Shown here one piece after another: positions 56,835 to 64,000 of a DNA stretch of 64,000 nt. The stretch's first letter is position 1. Each line of letters begins with the position of its first letter. Location: assembly GCF_900129495.1 (NCBI RefSeq), contig NZ_FQVX01000003.1, forward strand, positions 868,001 through 932,000, written 5' to 3'. The notes under the pieces were generated by a model. It did not search any database, was not told where the DNA came from, and worked only from the letters and a program-made list of their open reading frames with translations. Both the position numbers and the translations under genes were made by a program. The stretch comes from Geodermatophilus nigrescens. Lineage in GTDB: Bacteria; Actinomycetota; Actinomycetes; Mycobacteriales; Geodermatophilaceae.

Positions 56835-57221
56835 GTGGCGACCCTGCAGGTCGAGTTGGTGGCCGTCGAGCGGACCATCTGGTCCGGCGAGGCGAGCATG
56901 GTCATCGCCCGCACCACCGAGGGTGAGATCGGCGTCCTGCCCGGCCACGCCCCGCTGCTCGGCGAGCTCGCCCCCGGCGGCGTCGTCACCATCCGCAGCA
57001 CCGAGGGCCAGGACGTCGTCGCGGCCGCCCACGGCGGCTTCCTGTCGGTGACGCCGCAGGGCGTCTCGATCCTCGCCGAGACGGCGGAGATCAGCTCCGA
57101 GATCGACGTCGAGCGGGCCCGCGAGGCCCTGCGCCGCGCCGAGTCGGAGGGGGACGACCCCGACGCGCTCGCCGCCGCCCGCCGCGCCCAGTCCCGGCTG
57201 CGCGCCGCCGGCCAGGCCTGA
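56835..57221 (+). CDS. atpC: ATP synthase F1 subunit epsilon
   Basis: 128 residues from GTG 56835 (cggaggagtgtc upstream). N-terminal beta sandwich ([36 protein letters not shown]) and the C-terminal two-helix part ([17 protein letters not shown]). Complete. Unusually far from atpD. Confidence 0.93.
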   Translation: MATLQVELVAVERTIWSGEASMVIARTTEGEIGVLPGHAPLLGELAPGGVVTIRSTEGQDVVAAAHGGFLSVTPQGVSILAETAEISSEIDVERAREALRRAESEGDDPDALAAARRAQSRLRAAGQA

Positions 57222-57266
57222 CCCGGCCGGCCTGACCCGACCGGACTGCTCCCGCACGACCCGCCG

Positions 57267-57668
57267 GTGACCACCGCCCTCCTCGTCGTCGCCGCGGCGC
57301 TGGTCGTCGCCCTGGTGGTCGCCTTCCTGCTGCGCCGCCGGTTCCTGCTCTCCGGCCTCGGCGCGGTGACCATGTGGCTGCGCCCCGGCGGCAGCTCGCG
57401 CTGGGCGGTGGGCGTGGCCTGGTACGGCGGGGACGCGCTGCTCTGGTACCGCGCCGTGTCGCTGTCGGTGCGCCCGCAGCAGCGGCTGTGCCGCACCGAG
57501 CTGCACGTCGCCGGTCGCCGGGCGCCCGGTCGCGACGACGTCGCGCTGCCCGACGACGCCGTCGTGGTGTCCTGCGAGACCGACAACGGGCCCCGCGAGC
57601 TGGCGATGGACCCCGCGACGGTGACCGGCTTCCTGTCCTGGGTGGAGTCGGCCCCGCCCACGGCCTAG
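57267..57668 (+). CDS. DUF2550 family protein
   Basis: 133 residues from GTG 57267. One N-terminal membrane helix (LVVAAALVVALVVAFLLRRR) and a small cytosolic domain beginning RFLLSGLGAVTMWLRP, then RWAVGVAWYGGDALLWYRAVSL. Same position (after atpC) and size as mycobacterial Rv1312. Function unknown. Confidence 0.88.
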   Translation: MTTALLVVAAALVVALVVAFLLRRRFLLSGLGAVTMWLRPGGSSRWAVGVAWYGGDALLWYRAVSLSVRPQQRLCRTELHVAGRRAPGRDDVALPDDAVVVSCETDNGPRELAMDPATVTGFLSWVESAPPTA

Positions 57669-57670
57669 CG

Positions 57671-57690
57671 GCCGGGCGGGCGAGCCCGGC
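57671..57690. terminator. Hairpin between convergent DUF2550 and adenosyltransferase genes
   Basis: 7-bp stem (57671-57677 with 57684-57690) and a 6-nt loop. Confidence 0.45.
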
Positions 57691-57705
57691 GGCCGGCCCG
57701 GGCGG

Positions 57706-58308
57706 TCAGCCGCGGGCGGCGCGCTGGGCGTGCACCCCGCTGTGCGCCCCCGGCTCCCAGAGGACGTCGCCGTCGGGGTTGGCCTCGCGGGCGAGGATGA
57801 ACACCAGGTCCGAGAGCCGGTTGAGGTAGCGCGCCGTCTCGGGGTTGGTGCGCTCGCCGTCGGCCTCCAGCAGCGCCCAGACGCTCCGCTCGGCCCGCCG
57901 GACCACCACCCGCGCCTGGTGCAGCAGCGCCGCGAGCGGGGTGCCGCCGGGCAGCACGAAGCTGGTCAGCTTCGGCAGCGCCTCGTTGTGCTCGTCGCAG
58001 GCGGCCTCCAGCCGCTCGGTGTAGGCGGCGGTCACCCGCAGCGGCGGGTACGCCGGGTCCGGGACGATCGGGGTGCAGAGGTCGGCGCCGACGTCGAACA
58101 GGTCGTTCTGCACGCTGCGCAGCAGCTCGGTCAGCTCCGGCGTCGGCGAGCCGAGCGCGAGCGCGACGCCGATGACGCTGTTGGCCTCGTCGACGTCGGC
58201 GTAGGCGACCAGTCGCGGGTCGGTCTTCGACACCCGGCTCATGTCGCCGAGGTGGGTCTGCCCGGCGTCACCGGTCTTCGTGTAGATGCGGGTGAGCCGG
58301 ACGGTCAT
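57706..58308 (-). CDS. ATP:cob(I)alamin adenosyltransferase (PduO type)
   Basis: 200 residues from ATG 58308, supported by TAGTCT 7 nt upstream. The PduO signature is complete: TRIYTKTGDAGQTHLGD at the N-terminus (ATP binding), AYADVDEANSVIG, FVLPGG, and RRAERSVWALLEADGERTNP with LNRLSDLVFILAREAN. Homotrimeric, makes adenosylcobalamin. The ethylmalonyl-CoA mutase 1.9 kb downstream needs this cofactor. Confidence 0.94.
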   Translation of the reverse strand: MTVRLTRIYTKTGDAGQTHLGDMSRVSKTDPRLVAYADVDEANSVIGVALALGSPTPELTELLRSVQNDLFDVGADLCTPIVPDPAYPPLRVTAAYTERLEAACDEHNEALPKLTSFVLPGGTPLAALLHQARVVVRRAERSVWALLEADGERTNPETARYLNRLSDLVFILAREANPDGDVLWEPGAHSGVHAQRAARG

Positions 58309-58315
58309 GGCCAGG

Positions 58316-58321
58316 AGACTA
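58316..58321 (-). promoter_or_regulatory. Putative -10 element, leaderless adenosyltransferase gene
   Basis: TAGTCT on the minus strand, 7-nt spacer, ATG 58308. Confidence 0.45.
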
Positions 58322-58354
58322 GGCGCTGGCCGGAGGCCGCCGGCGGGCCCGCCG

Positions 58355-58360
58355 TAGGGT
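58355..58360 (+). promoter_or_regulatory. Putative -10 element, leaderless murA
   Basis: TAGGGT, 6-nt spacer, GTG 58367. Back to back with the adenosyltransferase promoter, 33 nt apart. Confidence 0.5.
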
Positions 58361-58366
58361 GGGCCG

Positions 58367-59647
58367 GTGCAGTGCTTCGAGGTGACCGGGGGCACGGCCC
58401 TCACGGGCAGGGTCCGCGTCACGGGCGCCAAGAACAGCGCCCTCAAGCTCATGGCCGCGGCGCTCCTGGCCTCCGGCCGGACGACCATCGACGAGGTCCC
58501 CGACATCCTCGACGTGGCGATCATGAGCGAGGTGCTGCGCCGGCTGGGCTGCGGCGTCACCTACGAGCGGTCGGGGCAGCCCGGGGGCGGCGGCCGGGTC
58601 GTCGTCGACGTGCCGGAGCAGCCGGCCACCGAGACGGACTACGACCTAGTCCGCAAGATGCGCGCCTCGATCAGCGTGCTCGGCCCGCTGGTGGCCCGCT
58701 GCGGCAGCGCCAAGGTCGCGCTGCCCGGCGGCGACGCGATCGGCTCCCGCGGCCTGGACATGCACATCTCCGGCCTCGAGCGGCTCGGCGCCTCCATCCA
58801 CAGCGAGCACGGCTTCCTCGTGGCCACCGCGCCGCGGCTCCAGGGCACCTCGATCTGGCTGGACTTCCCGTCGGTCGGCGCCACCGAGAACCTGCTCATG
58901 GCCGCGGTGCTCGCCGAGGGCACGACCGTCATCGACAACGCCGCGCGCGAGCCGGAGATCGTCGACATCTGCTCGATGCTCACGGCGATGGGCGCGCGGA
59001 TCGACGGCGCGGGCTCCTCCACGCTGACCATCGAGGGCGTCGACGCCCTGCGCCCGGTCACCTACAGCACCGTCCCCGACCGGATCGTCGCCGGCACCTG
59101 GGCGATCGGGGCGGTGATGACCCGCGGCGACGTCGTCGTGGAGCGGGCCGTGCCCGACCACCTCGCCGTCCCGCTGGACAAGCTGGTGAGCGCCGGGGCG
59201 ACCGTCGAGGTGGTCGAGAACGGCATCCGGGTGGCCATGGAGGAGCGGCCCCGTGGGGTCGACGTCGTCACGCTGCCCTTCCCCGGGTTCCCCACGGACC
59301 TGCAGCCGATGGCGGTCGCGCTCGCCGCGGTGTCCACCGGCACGGCGCTGATCACCGAGAACGTGTTCGAGGGCCGGTTCATGTTCGTCAACGAGCTGGT
59401 CCGGCTGGGCGCCGACGTGCGCATCGACGGCCACCACGCCGTCGTCCGGGGCCGGGAGCGGCTCTCCAGCGCGCCGGTGCTGGCCACCGACATCCGCGCC
59501 GGCGCCGGGCTGGTGCTCGCCGGGCTGCTCACCGACGGCGTCACCGAGGTGCAGGACGTGCACCACGTCGACCGCGGCTACCCCGACTTCGTCGAGCTGC
59601 TCACCGGCCTCGGCGCCGAGATCCGCCGGGTCGAGCGCCCCGACTGA
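58367..59647 (+). CDS. murA: UDP-N-acetylglucosamine 1-carboxyvinyltransferase
   Basis: 426 residues from GTG 58367. EPSP-synthase-like fold: Lys22 in [25 protein letters not shown] and [14 protein letters not shown]. The residue equivalent to catalytic Cys115 of E. coli is Asp123, as in mycobacterial MurA, which makes the enzyme insensitive to fosfomycin. First committed step of peptidoglycan synthesis. Followed by hairpin repeat copy C. Confidence 0.95.
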   Translation: MQCFEVTGGTALTGRVRVTGAKNSALKLMAAALLASGRTTIDEVPDILDVAIMSEVLRRLGCGVTYERSGQPGGGGRVVVDVPEQPATETDYDLVRKMRASISVLGPLVARCGSAKVALPGGDAIGSRGLDMHISGLERLGASIHSEHGFLVATAPRLQGTSIWLDFPSVGATENLLMAAVLAEGTTVIDNAAREPEIVDICSMLTAMGARIDGAGSSTLTIEGVDALRPVTYSTVPDRIVAGTWAIGAVMTRGDVVVERAVPDHLAVPLDKLVSAGATVEVVENGIRVAMEERPRGVDVVTLPFPGFPTDLQPMAVALAAVSTGTALITENVFEGRFMFVNELVRLGADVRIDGHHAVVRGRERLSSAPVLATDIRAGAGLVLAGLLTDGVTEVQDVHHVDRGYPDFVELLTGLGAEIRRVERPD

Positions 59648-59650
59648 GGA

Positions 59651-59706
59651 AGGACCCCCGTGCCCCCGGACCTCGCTGCGCTCGGCCCGGGCCCCTGCAC
59701 GGGGCC
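59651..59706 (+). repeat. Intergenic hairpin repeat, copy C (terminator-like)
   Basis: 56-nt relative of the elements at 6923 and 47169: AGGACC start, outer stem 59656-59663 with 59697-59704 (8 bp), inner palindrome, GGCC end. Between convergent murA and the small membrane protein gene. Confidence 0.6.
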
Positions 59707-59707
59707 G

Positions 59708-60040
59708 CTAGCGGGCCGGGAACGAGGCCGCGAGCTCGCGGGCGCGGGGGGCGTCCTCGGGGAAGACGAGCACGTCGGCCCGGTGCGCCTCGGGGAAGCG
59801 GATCGTCGAGCGGATCCCGGCGTCGGACAGGACGGCGCGCAGGGCCAGCGCCGACTCCCGCCGCGACAGCGTGGCCACGCGGGTCAGCAGGCCGTCGTCC
59901 GACGGCGTGGGACGGCCGCGGCGCATGCCGCCGGTCGAGCTCCCGCCGAAGGCCCAGCGCATGAACAGCGCCAGCAGGACCATGACCACGATCGCGATGA
60001 CCGGCCCGGCGATGTAGCTGAGACTGCCCGGCTGCAGCAT
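59708..60040 (-). CDS. Small membrane protein with DUF2007-like C-terminus
   Basis: 110 residues from ATG 60040 (ribosome site ggaggggg; the frame is open to 60106). One membrane helix (IAGPVIAIVVMVLLALFMRW, ~10-30), a Gly/Arg linker and a soluble domain TRVATLSRRESALALRAVLS, then VLVFPEDAPRARELAASF that resembles the DUF2007 signal-transduction-like fold. Function unknown. Divergent from the mutase gene. Confidence 0.68.
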   Translation of the reverse strand: MLQPGSLSYIAGPVIAIVVMVLLALFMRWAFGGSSTGGMRRGRPTPSDDGLLTRVATLSRRESALALRAVLSDAGIRSTIRFPEAHRADVLVFPEDAPRARELAASFPAR

Positions 60041-60151
60041 CCCGGCCCCCTCCGTCGACCCCGGCCGCGCCCCGCCGGCACGGTCGTCCACGATCGAGTG
60101 TGCCACCGCCGGAGCTCCCGGACCGGTGCTGCTACTGGCCGGTAACAGCCC

Positions 60152-60157
60152 TACACT
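60152..60157 (+). promoter_or_regulatory. Putative -10 element, mutase gene
   Basis: TACACT, 8-nt spacer, ATG 60166; near-leaderless layout. Confidence 0.45.
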
Positions 60158-60165
60158 CCGCGGGC

Positions 60166-62184
60166 ATGCCGTTCCCTTCAGCGCCGAAGGACCGCGACCG
60201 CCCCTGGGTCATGCGCACCTACGCCGGCCACTCGTCACCCGCCGAGTCGAACGCGCTGTACCGGCGCAACCTGGCGAAGGGGCAGACCGGGCTGTCGGTC
60301 GCCTTCGACCTGCCGACGCAGACCGGCTACGACCCCGACGACGAGCTCGCCGTCGGCGAGGTGGGCAAGGTCGGCGTGCCGGTGACGCACATCGGTGACA
60401 TGCGCGCGCTGTTCGACGGCATCCCGCTCGACGAGATGAACACGTCGATGACGATCAACGCCACGGCGATGTGGCTGCTCGCGCTCTACCAGGCCGTCGC
60501 CGAGGAGCACGGCCACGACGTCGCGAAGCTCGCGGGGACGACGCAGAACGACATCATCAAGGAGTACCTGTCGCGGGGGACCTACGTGTTCCCGCCCGGG
60601 CCCTCGATGCGGCTGATCACCGACATGGTCGCCTACACGGTGACGGCCATGCCGAAGTGGAACCCCATCAACATCTGCAGCTACCACCTGCAGGAGGCCG
60701 GGGCGACGCCGGTGCAGGAGATCGCGTACGCGATGAGCACCGCGATCGCCGTCCTGGACTCCGTCCGCGACTCCGGCCAGGTGCCGCAGGAGCGCTTCGG
60801 CGAGGTGGTCGCGCGCATCTCCTTCTTCGTCAACGCGGGTGTCCGCTTCGTCGAGGAGATGTGCAAGATGCGCGCCTTCACCCAGCTGTGGGACGAGCTG
60901 ACGCAGGAGCGCTACGGCGTGCAGGACCCCAAGCACCGCCGGTTCCGCTACGGCGTGCAGGTCAACTCCCTCGGCCTGACCGAGGCGCAGCCGGAGAACA
61001 ACGTGCAGCGGATCGTGCTGGAGATGCTCGCGGTCACGCTGTCGAAGGACGCCCGCGCCCGCGCGGTGCAGCTGCCCGCCTGGAACGAGGCGCTCGGCCT
61101 GCCGCGGCCGTGGGACCAGCAGTGGTCGCTGCGGCTGCAGCAGGTGCTCGCCTACGAGACCGACCTGCTCGAGTACGACGACCTGTTCACCGGCTCGGTC
61201 GTCGTGGAGCGGAAGGTGTCCGAGCTGGTCGAGGGCGCCCGCGCCGAGATCGCCCGGGTGCAGGAGATGGGCGGGGCGGTGGCCGCCGTCGAGTCCGGCT
61301 ACATGAAGGGCCGGCTCGTCGCCTCGCTGGCCGAGCGGCGGCGCCGGATGGAGAACGGGGACGACGTCGTCGTGGGCGTCAACCGGTTCGAGGGCACCGA
61401 GCCCAACCCGCTGCTGGCCGACCTCGACGCCGCCATCCAGGTCGTCGACCCCGCCGTCGAGGACGCCGCCCAGGAGGCGGTCCGCCGGTGGCGGGCCGAG
61501 CGCGACCCGGCCCCGGTCGAGGCCGCGCTGGCCGCCCTGCGGGAGGCCGCCGGCAGCGACGTCAACCTGGTGCCCGCGACGCTCGCGTGCGCCCGCGCGG
61601 GCGTGACGACGGGGGAGTGGGCGGGGGTCCTGCGCGAGGTGTTCGGCGAGTTCCGCGCCCCGACCGGCGTGGCCGCGGCCACCGGCGGCGGCGAGGCCGA
61701 CGAGACGCTGGTGGCCGTCCGCGAGCGGGTGCGCGCCACCGGCGAGGAGCTCGGCGGGCGGCTGCGGTTCCTGGTCGGCAAGCCGGGGCTCGACGGGCAC
61801 TCCAACGGCGCCGAGCAGATCGCCGTCCGGGCCCGCGACGCCGGCTTCGAGGTGGTCTACCAGGGCATCCGGCTGACGCCCGCGCAGATCGTGTCGGCGG
61901 CGGTCGAGGAGGACGTCCACGTCGTCGGGCTGTCGGTGCTGTCCGGCTCGCACCTCCAGGTGGTGCCGGCGGTGCTCCAGGGCCTCCGGGACGCCGGGCT
62001 CGACGACGTCCCGGTCGTGGTCGGCGGGATCATCCCCGACAGCGACGCGCGCCGGCTGCGCGAGCAGGGCGTGGCCCGGGTGTTCACGCCCAAGGACTTC
62101 GGGCTCACCGACATCATGGGCCAGGTCGTCGACGTCGTCCGCGAGGCGAACGGCCTCGACGAGCGGGTCCCCGCGCCCGCCTAG
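60166..62184 (+). CDS. ecm: (2R)-ethylmalonyl-CoA mutase, B12-dependent
   Basis: 672 residues from ATG 60166; an upstream in-frame codon (60100) is less likely because the -10-like TACACT lies just before 60166. The start WVMRTYAGHSSPAESNALYR and FDLPTQTGYDPDDELAVGEV are typical of Ecm/MeaA rather than methylmalonyl-CoA mutase. Substrate domain ~1-510; C-terminal cobalamin domain (~540-665) with the DxHxxG motif in GLDGHSNGAEQ. It rearranges ethylmalonyl-CoA to methylsuccinyl-CoA in the ethylmalonyl-CoA pathway of acetyl-CoA assimilation. Single-chain, as expected. Confidence 0.9.
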   Translation: MPFPSAPKDRDRPWVMRTYAGHSSPAESNALYRRNLAKGQTGLSVAFDLPTQTGYDPDDELAVGEVGKVGVPVTHIGDMRALFDGIPLDEMNTSMTINATAMWLLALYQAVAEEHGHDVAKLAGTTQNDIIKEYLSRGTYVFPPGPSMRLITDMVAYTVTAMPKWNPINICSYHLQEAGATPVQEIAYAMSTAIAVLDSVRDSGQVPQERFGEVVARISFFVNAGVRFVEEMCKMRAFTQLWDELTQERYGVQDPKHRRFRYGVQVNSLGLTEAQPENNVQRIVLEMLAVTLSKDARARAVQLPAWNEALGLPRPWDQQWSLRLQQVLAYETDLLEYDDLFTGSVVVERKVSELVEGARAEIARVQEMGGAVAAVESGYMKGRLVASLAERRRRMENGDDVVVGVNRFEGTEPNPLLADLDAAIQVVDPAVEDAAQEAVRRWRAERDPAPVEAALAALREAAGSDVNLVPATLACARAGVTTGEWAGVLREVFGEFRAPTGVAAATGGGEADETLVAVRERVRATGEELGGRLRFLVGKPGLDGHSNGAEQIAVRARDAGFEVVYQGIRLTPAQIVSAAVEEDVHVVGLSVLSGSHLQVVPAVLQGLRDAGLDDVPVVVGGIIPDSDARRLREQGVARVFTPKDFGLTDIMGQVVDVVREANGLDERVPAPA

Positions 62185-63395
62185 GCGGTCTGCTCGTCGG
62201 CCGCCCGGTCCAGCGGGGCCGGGCGGCCGAACAGGTGGCCCTGCCCCAGCCGGACGCCGCGGGCGAGCAGCGCGTCCCGCTCGGCGGCGGTCTCCACGCC
62301 CTCGGCCACCAGCGCGGACCCGGTCTCGGCGGCGAAGGCCACCATCGCGGCGGTCATCGCCTGCCGGGCCGGGTCGGCGTCCACGCCGCTGACCAGCGCG
62401 ATGTCGAGCTTGATGGTGTCCGGGCGCAGCCGAAGGATGTGCCGCAGGCTCGCGTAGCCGGCGCCGGCGTCGTCGACGCTCAGCCGGATGCCCGCCCGTC
62501 GCAGCGGCTCGACGGCGACCAGCACGGCCGGGTAGTCCTCGATCGGCGAGTGCTCGGTGACCTCCACCGTCAGCGGCGTGGCGGCGGCGCCCTCGACGAG
62601 GGTGCGGCCCACGGCCGGCACGAGCAGCGCGTCGGGGGAGAGGTTGACCGCCAGGCGGGTGCCGGGCGGCAGCCGGTCGGCCAGCTCCAACGCCGAGCGC
62701 ACCGCCAGCAGCTCCAGCTCCACGCCCAGCCCGACCGCCGCGGCGTCGGAGAACAGCGTCGCGGGGCCCTCCTCCCGGCCGGGGAAGCGGGCCAGCGCCT
62801 CGTGCGCCACCACCCGGCCCGAGCGCATGTCCACGACCGGCTGCAGGTGGATCGTCACCGCCCGGCGGGTGAGGACGTCGACAACGCGGTCGCGCCGCGC
62901 GGTGAGCTCGGCCTCGGCGAACTCCTCGGCGGCCAGCCGCTCGCCGATCAGGTCGGCCAGCATCTCCACCGTGCGCACCGCGGCGCCGTCGAGGTGCTCA
63001 CCGGCGTCGCGGCTGAGGCAGCAGAGCATCCCCAGCGGGCGCCGGTCGACGTCGCGGACCGGGGCGCCGACGTAGGAGCCGATGCCCAGCGCCTCGGTGA
63101 CCGCCAGGTCGCGGGTGACCGGGTTGCGGTCGGCCGCGGTCACCACGGGCGGCAGCTGGCCGGAGAGCACCCGCACGCAGAAGGACTCCTCCAGCGGCAG
63201 CGACATCCCCTCGCTCACGTTCATGGCGTCGAGCGCGCCGGTGGCCGAGGTGACCTCCTGCCGGCCCTCGGTGAACACCGACAGCCACGCGACGTCCATG
63301 TCGAGCCGGGTCCGGGCGAGGTCGAGCAGCCGGTGCACCCAGTCGTCGGAGGGAGCGGACGTCGGGGGAGCGGCGAGCGACCGGGGAGAGCCCAC
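62181..63395 (-). CDS. GAF-EAL cyclic-di-GMP phosphodiesterase
   Basis: 404 residues from GTG 63395. A GAF sensor domain (~18-155) precedes an EAL domain (~170-398). EAL catalytic positions are visible: HEALARF, NLSPD, EVTEH, VDDAGAGYAS, KLDIALV, EGVET and the closing QGHLFGRP. All metal ligands and the general-base Glu are present, so activity is likely. Cytosolic. The 3' end overlaps the end of ecm by 4 nt (convergent). Confidence 0.88.
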   Translation of the reverse strand: MGSPRSLAAPPTSAPSDDWVHRLLDLARTRLDMDVAWLSVFTEGRQEVTSATGALDAMNVSEGMSLPLEESFCVRVLSGQLPPVVTAADRNPVTRDLAVTEALGIGSYVGAPVRDVDRRPLGMLCCLSRDAGEHLDGAAVRTVEMLADLIGERLAAEEFAEAELTARRDRVVDVLTRRAVTIHLQPVVDMRSGRVVAHEALARFPGREEGPATLFSDAAAVGLGVELELLAVRSALELADRLPPGTRLAVNLSPDALLVPAVGRTLVEGAAATPLTVEVTEHSPIEDYPAVLVAVEPLRRAGIRLSVDDAGAGYASLRHILRLRPDTIKLDIALVSGVDADPARQAMTAAMVAFAAETGSALVAEGVETAAERDALLARGVRLGQGHLFGRPAPLDRAADEQTA

Positions 63396-63455
63396 CCCGG
63401 CATCCTGACGGTTGGGAGAGCGCTTGCCCAGCGGTGGCGGAACGGCGTCGGACGG

Positions 63456-64000
63456 CTACCGGCGCGGGCCGAAGCGGACGTCGACGCCCGGGGAGAACAG
63501 CACGCTGTCCGGCGGGCCGCCGACCCCCGGCAACCCGGCGGCGGCCAGCAGGTCGCCGTCCCAGGTCAGCAGCTCGGCGCGGTGCAGCGGCCAGGCCGGG
63601 TGCTCGTTGGGCCAGTAGCGGGTGCGGCCGAGCGTCGTCTGGTGCAGCCCCCACCGGCCGGTGAGGAACCGCTCGAGCGGGCCGGGCGCGGCCAGCCGCT
63701 CGCCCACCCGCAGCTCCACCCGCCCGCCGGCGCCGCGGGGGCCGGGCCAGCGGCGGCGCGAGGTGTAGGTGAGCCGGTCGCCGTCGCGGGCGAACCGCAT
63801 CCGCGACCACAGGTAGGGCAGTCCGGCGGCCCGGGCGACCAGCACCGGCAGCAGCCGGTCGGCGTCGAGGGACCGGAAGACGACGCCGCGGCGGCCCTGC
63901 GCGTCGACGGAGTACAGCCGCACGTTGGTCTCGAGGAACGAGCCGACCCACGGCAGGCCGGGGGAGCCCAGGACGCCGATGCGCCGCATCCGGAACGGCA
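63456..64000 (-). CDS. DUF2071 (YqjF) family protein, N-terminus outside the window
   Basis: The frame stays open to the right edge. An internal ATG at 63989 would give 177 residues, but the preceding codons read PFRMR, part of the conserved family segment, so the true start lies beyond 64000. Visible motifs: FLETNVRLYSVDAQGRRGVV, then FRSLDADRL, and the tail LFSPGVDVRFGPRR. Function of the family is unknown. Probably in the same transcription unit as the GAF-EAL gene (60-nt gap). Confidence 0.82.
   Translation of the reverse strand, partial: PFRMRRIGVLGSPGLPWVGSFLETNVRLYSVDAQGRRGVVFRSLDADRLLPVLVARAAGLPYLWSRMRFARDGDRLTYTSRRRWPGPRGAGGRVELRVGERLAAPGPLERFLTGRWGLHQTTLGRTRYWPNEHPAWPLHRAELLTWDGDLLAAAGLPGVGGPPDSVLFSPGVDVRFGPRR

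Overview
The window is 64 kb of a very GC-rich actinobacterial chromosome. Gene order through argS-lysA-hom-thrC-thrB-rho-rpmE-prfA-prmC-(tsaC)-wecA-atp-DUF2550-adenosyltransferase-murA matches the well-known mycobacterial arrangement. The absence of a fused AtpF/AtpH, the accessory AtpZ gene and the many GTG and leaderless starts fit a free-living high-GC actinomycete. Geodermatophilaceae (Blastococcus/Geodermatophilus-like) is my guess from general character, not something proved by the sequence.

Layout. 1-6.9 kb: the N-terminus of kgd running off the left edge, an ankyrin protein, an ABC-2 exporter pair, a universal stress protein followed by an Rv1264-type adenylyl cyclase, and an ABC-F ATPase. 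7-9.9 kb: a polyhydroxyalkanoate synthase operon (coiled-coil partner, PhaC, GNAT) and an SDR. 9.9-19.4 kb: a hydrolase, a YcnI-type copper protein, a BtuF-like protein, a PAS-SpoIIE-HATPase-STAS switch protein, an AAA+ ATPase, a LysR/EamA divergent pair and a RsbW-like kinase. 19.5-24.9 kb: an alcohol dehydrogenase divergent from a sulfur-type leader peptide, a TauD-like dioxygenase and a ProXVW-type ABC transporter.

24.9-32.5 kb: a ~7.6 kb integrated element in tRNA-Arg(CCG), bounded by 46-bp direct repeats. It carries a tyrosine integrase, TGCGGAC arm-type repeats spaced 11 bp at both ends, its own copy of the tRNA terminator, and mostly unknown cargo. The cargo includes two HEPN-like proteins flanking a fossil integrase fragment, a glycine-zipper peptide coupled to a small membrane protein, a zinc-finger protein and an HTH protein.

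32.6-64 kb: a DUF305/DUF3105 pair, then the conserved housekeeping block: argS, lysine/threonine biosynthesis joined by 4-nt overlaps, rho with a very long disordered insert, rpmE, the prfA-prmC pair, a GH114 lipoprotein, tsaC, wecA, and the ATP synthase operon. In the ATP synthase region a strong terminator and a small ORF separate atpD from atpC. Then come DUF2550, ATP:cobalamin adenosyltransferase, fosfomycin-insensitive-type murA, the B12-dependent ethylmalonyl-CoA mutase, a GAF-EAL phosphodiesterase, and a DUF2071 gene running off the right edge.

Two genome-style features recur. At least ten genes have a TANNNT hexamer 6-8 nt before the start codon, suggesting leaderless mRNAs. A three-copy family of intergenic hairpins has stems that change in a compensatory way.
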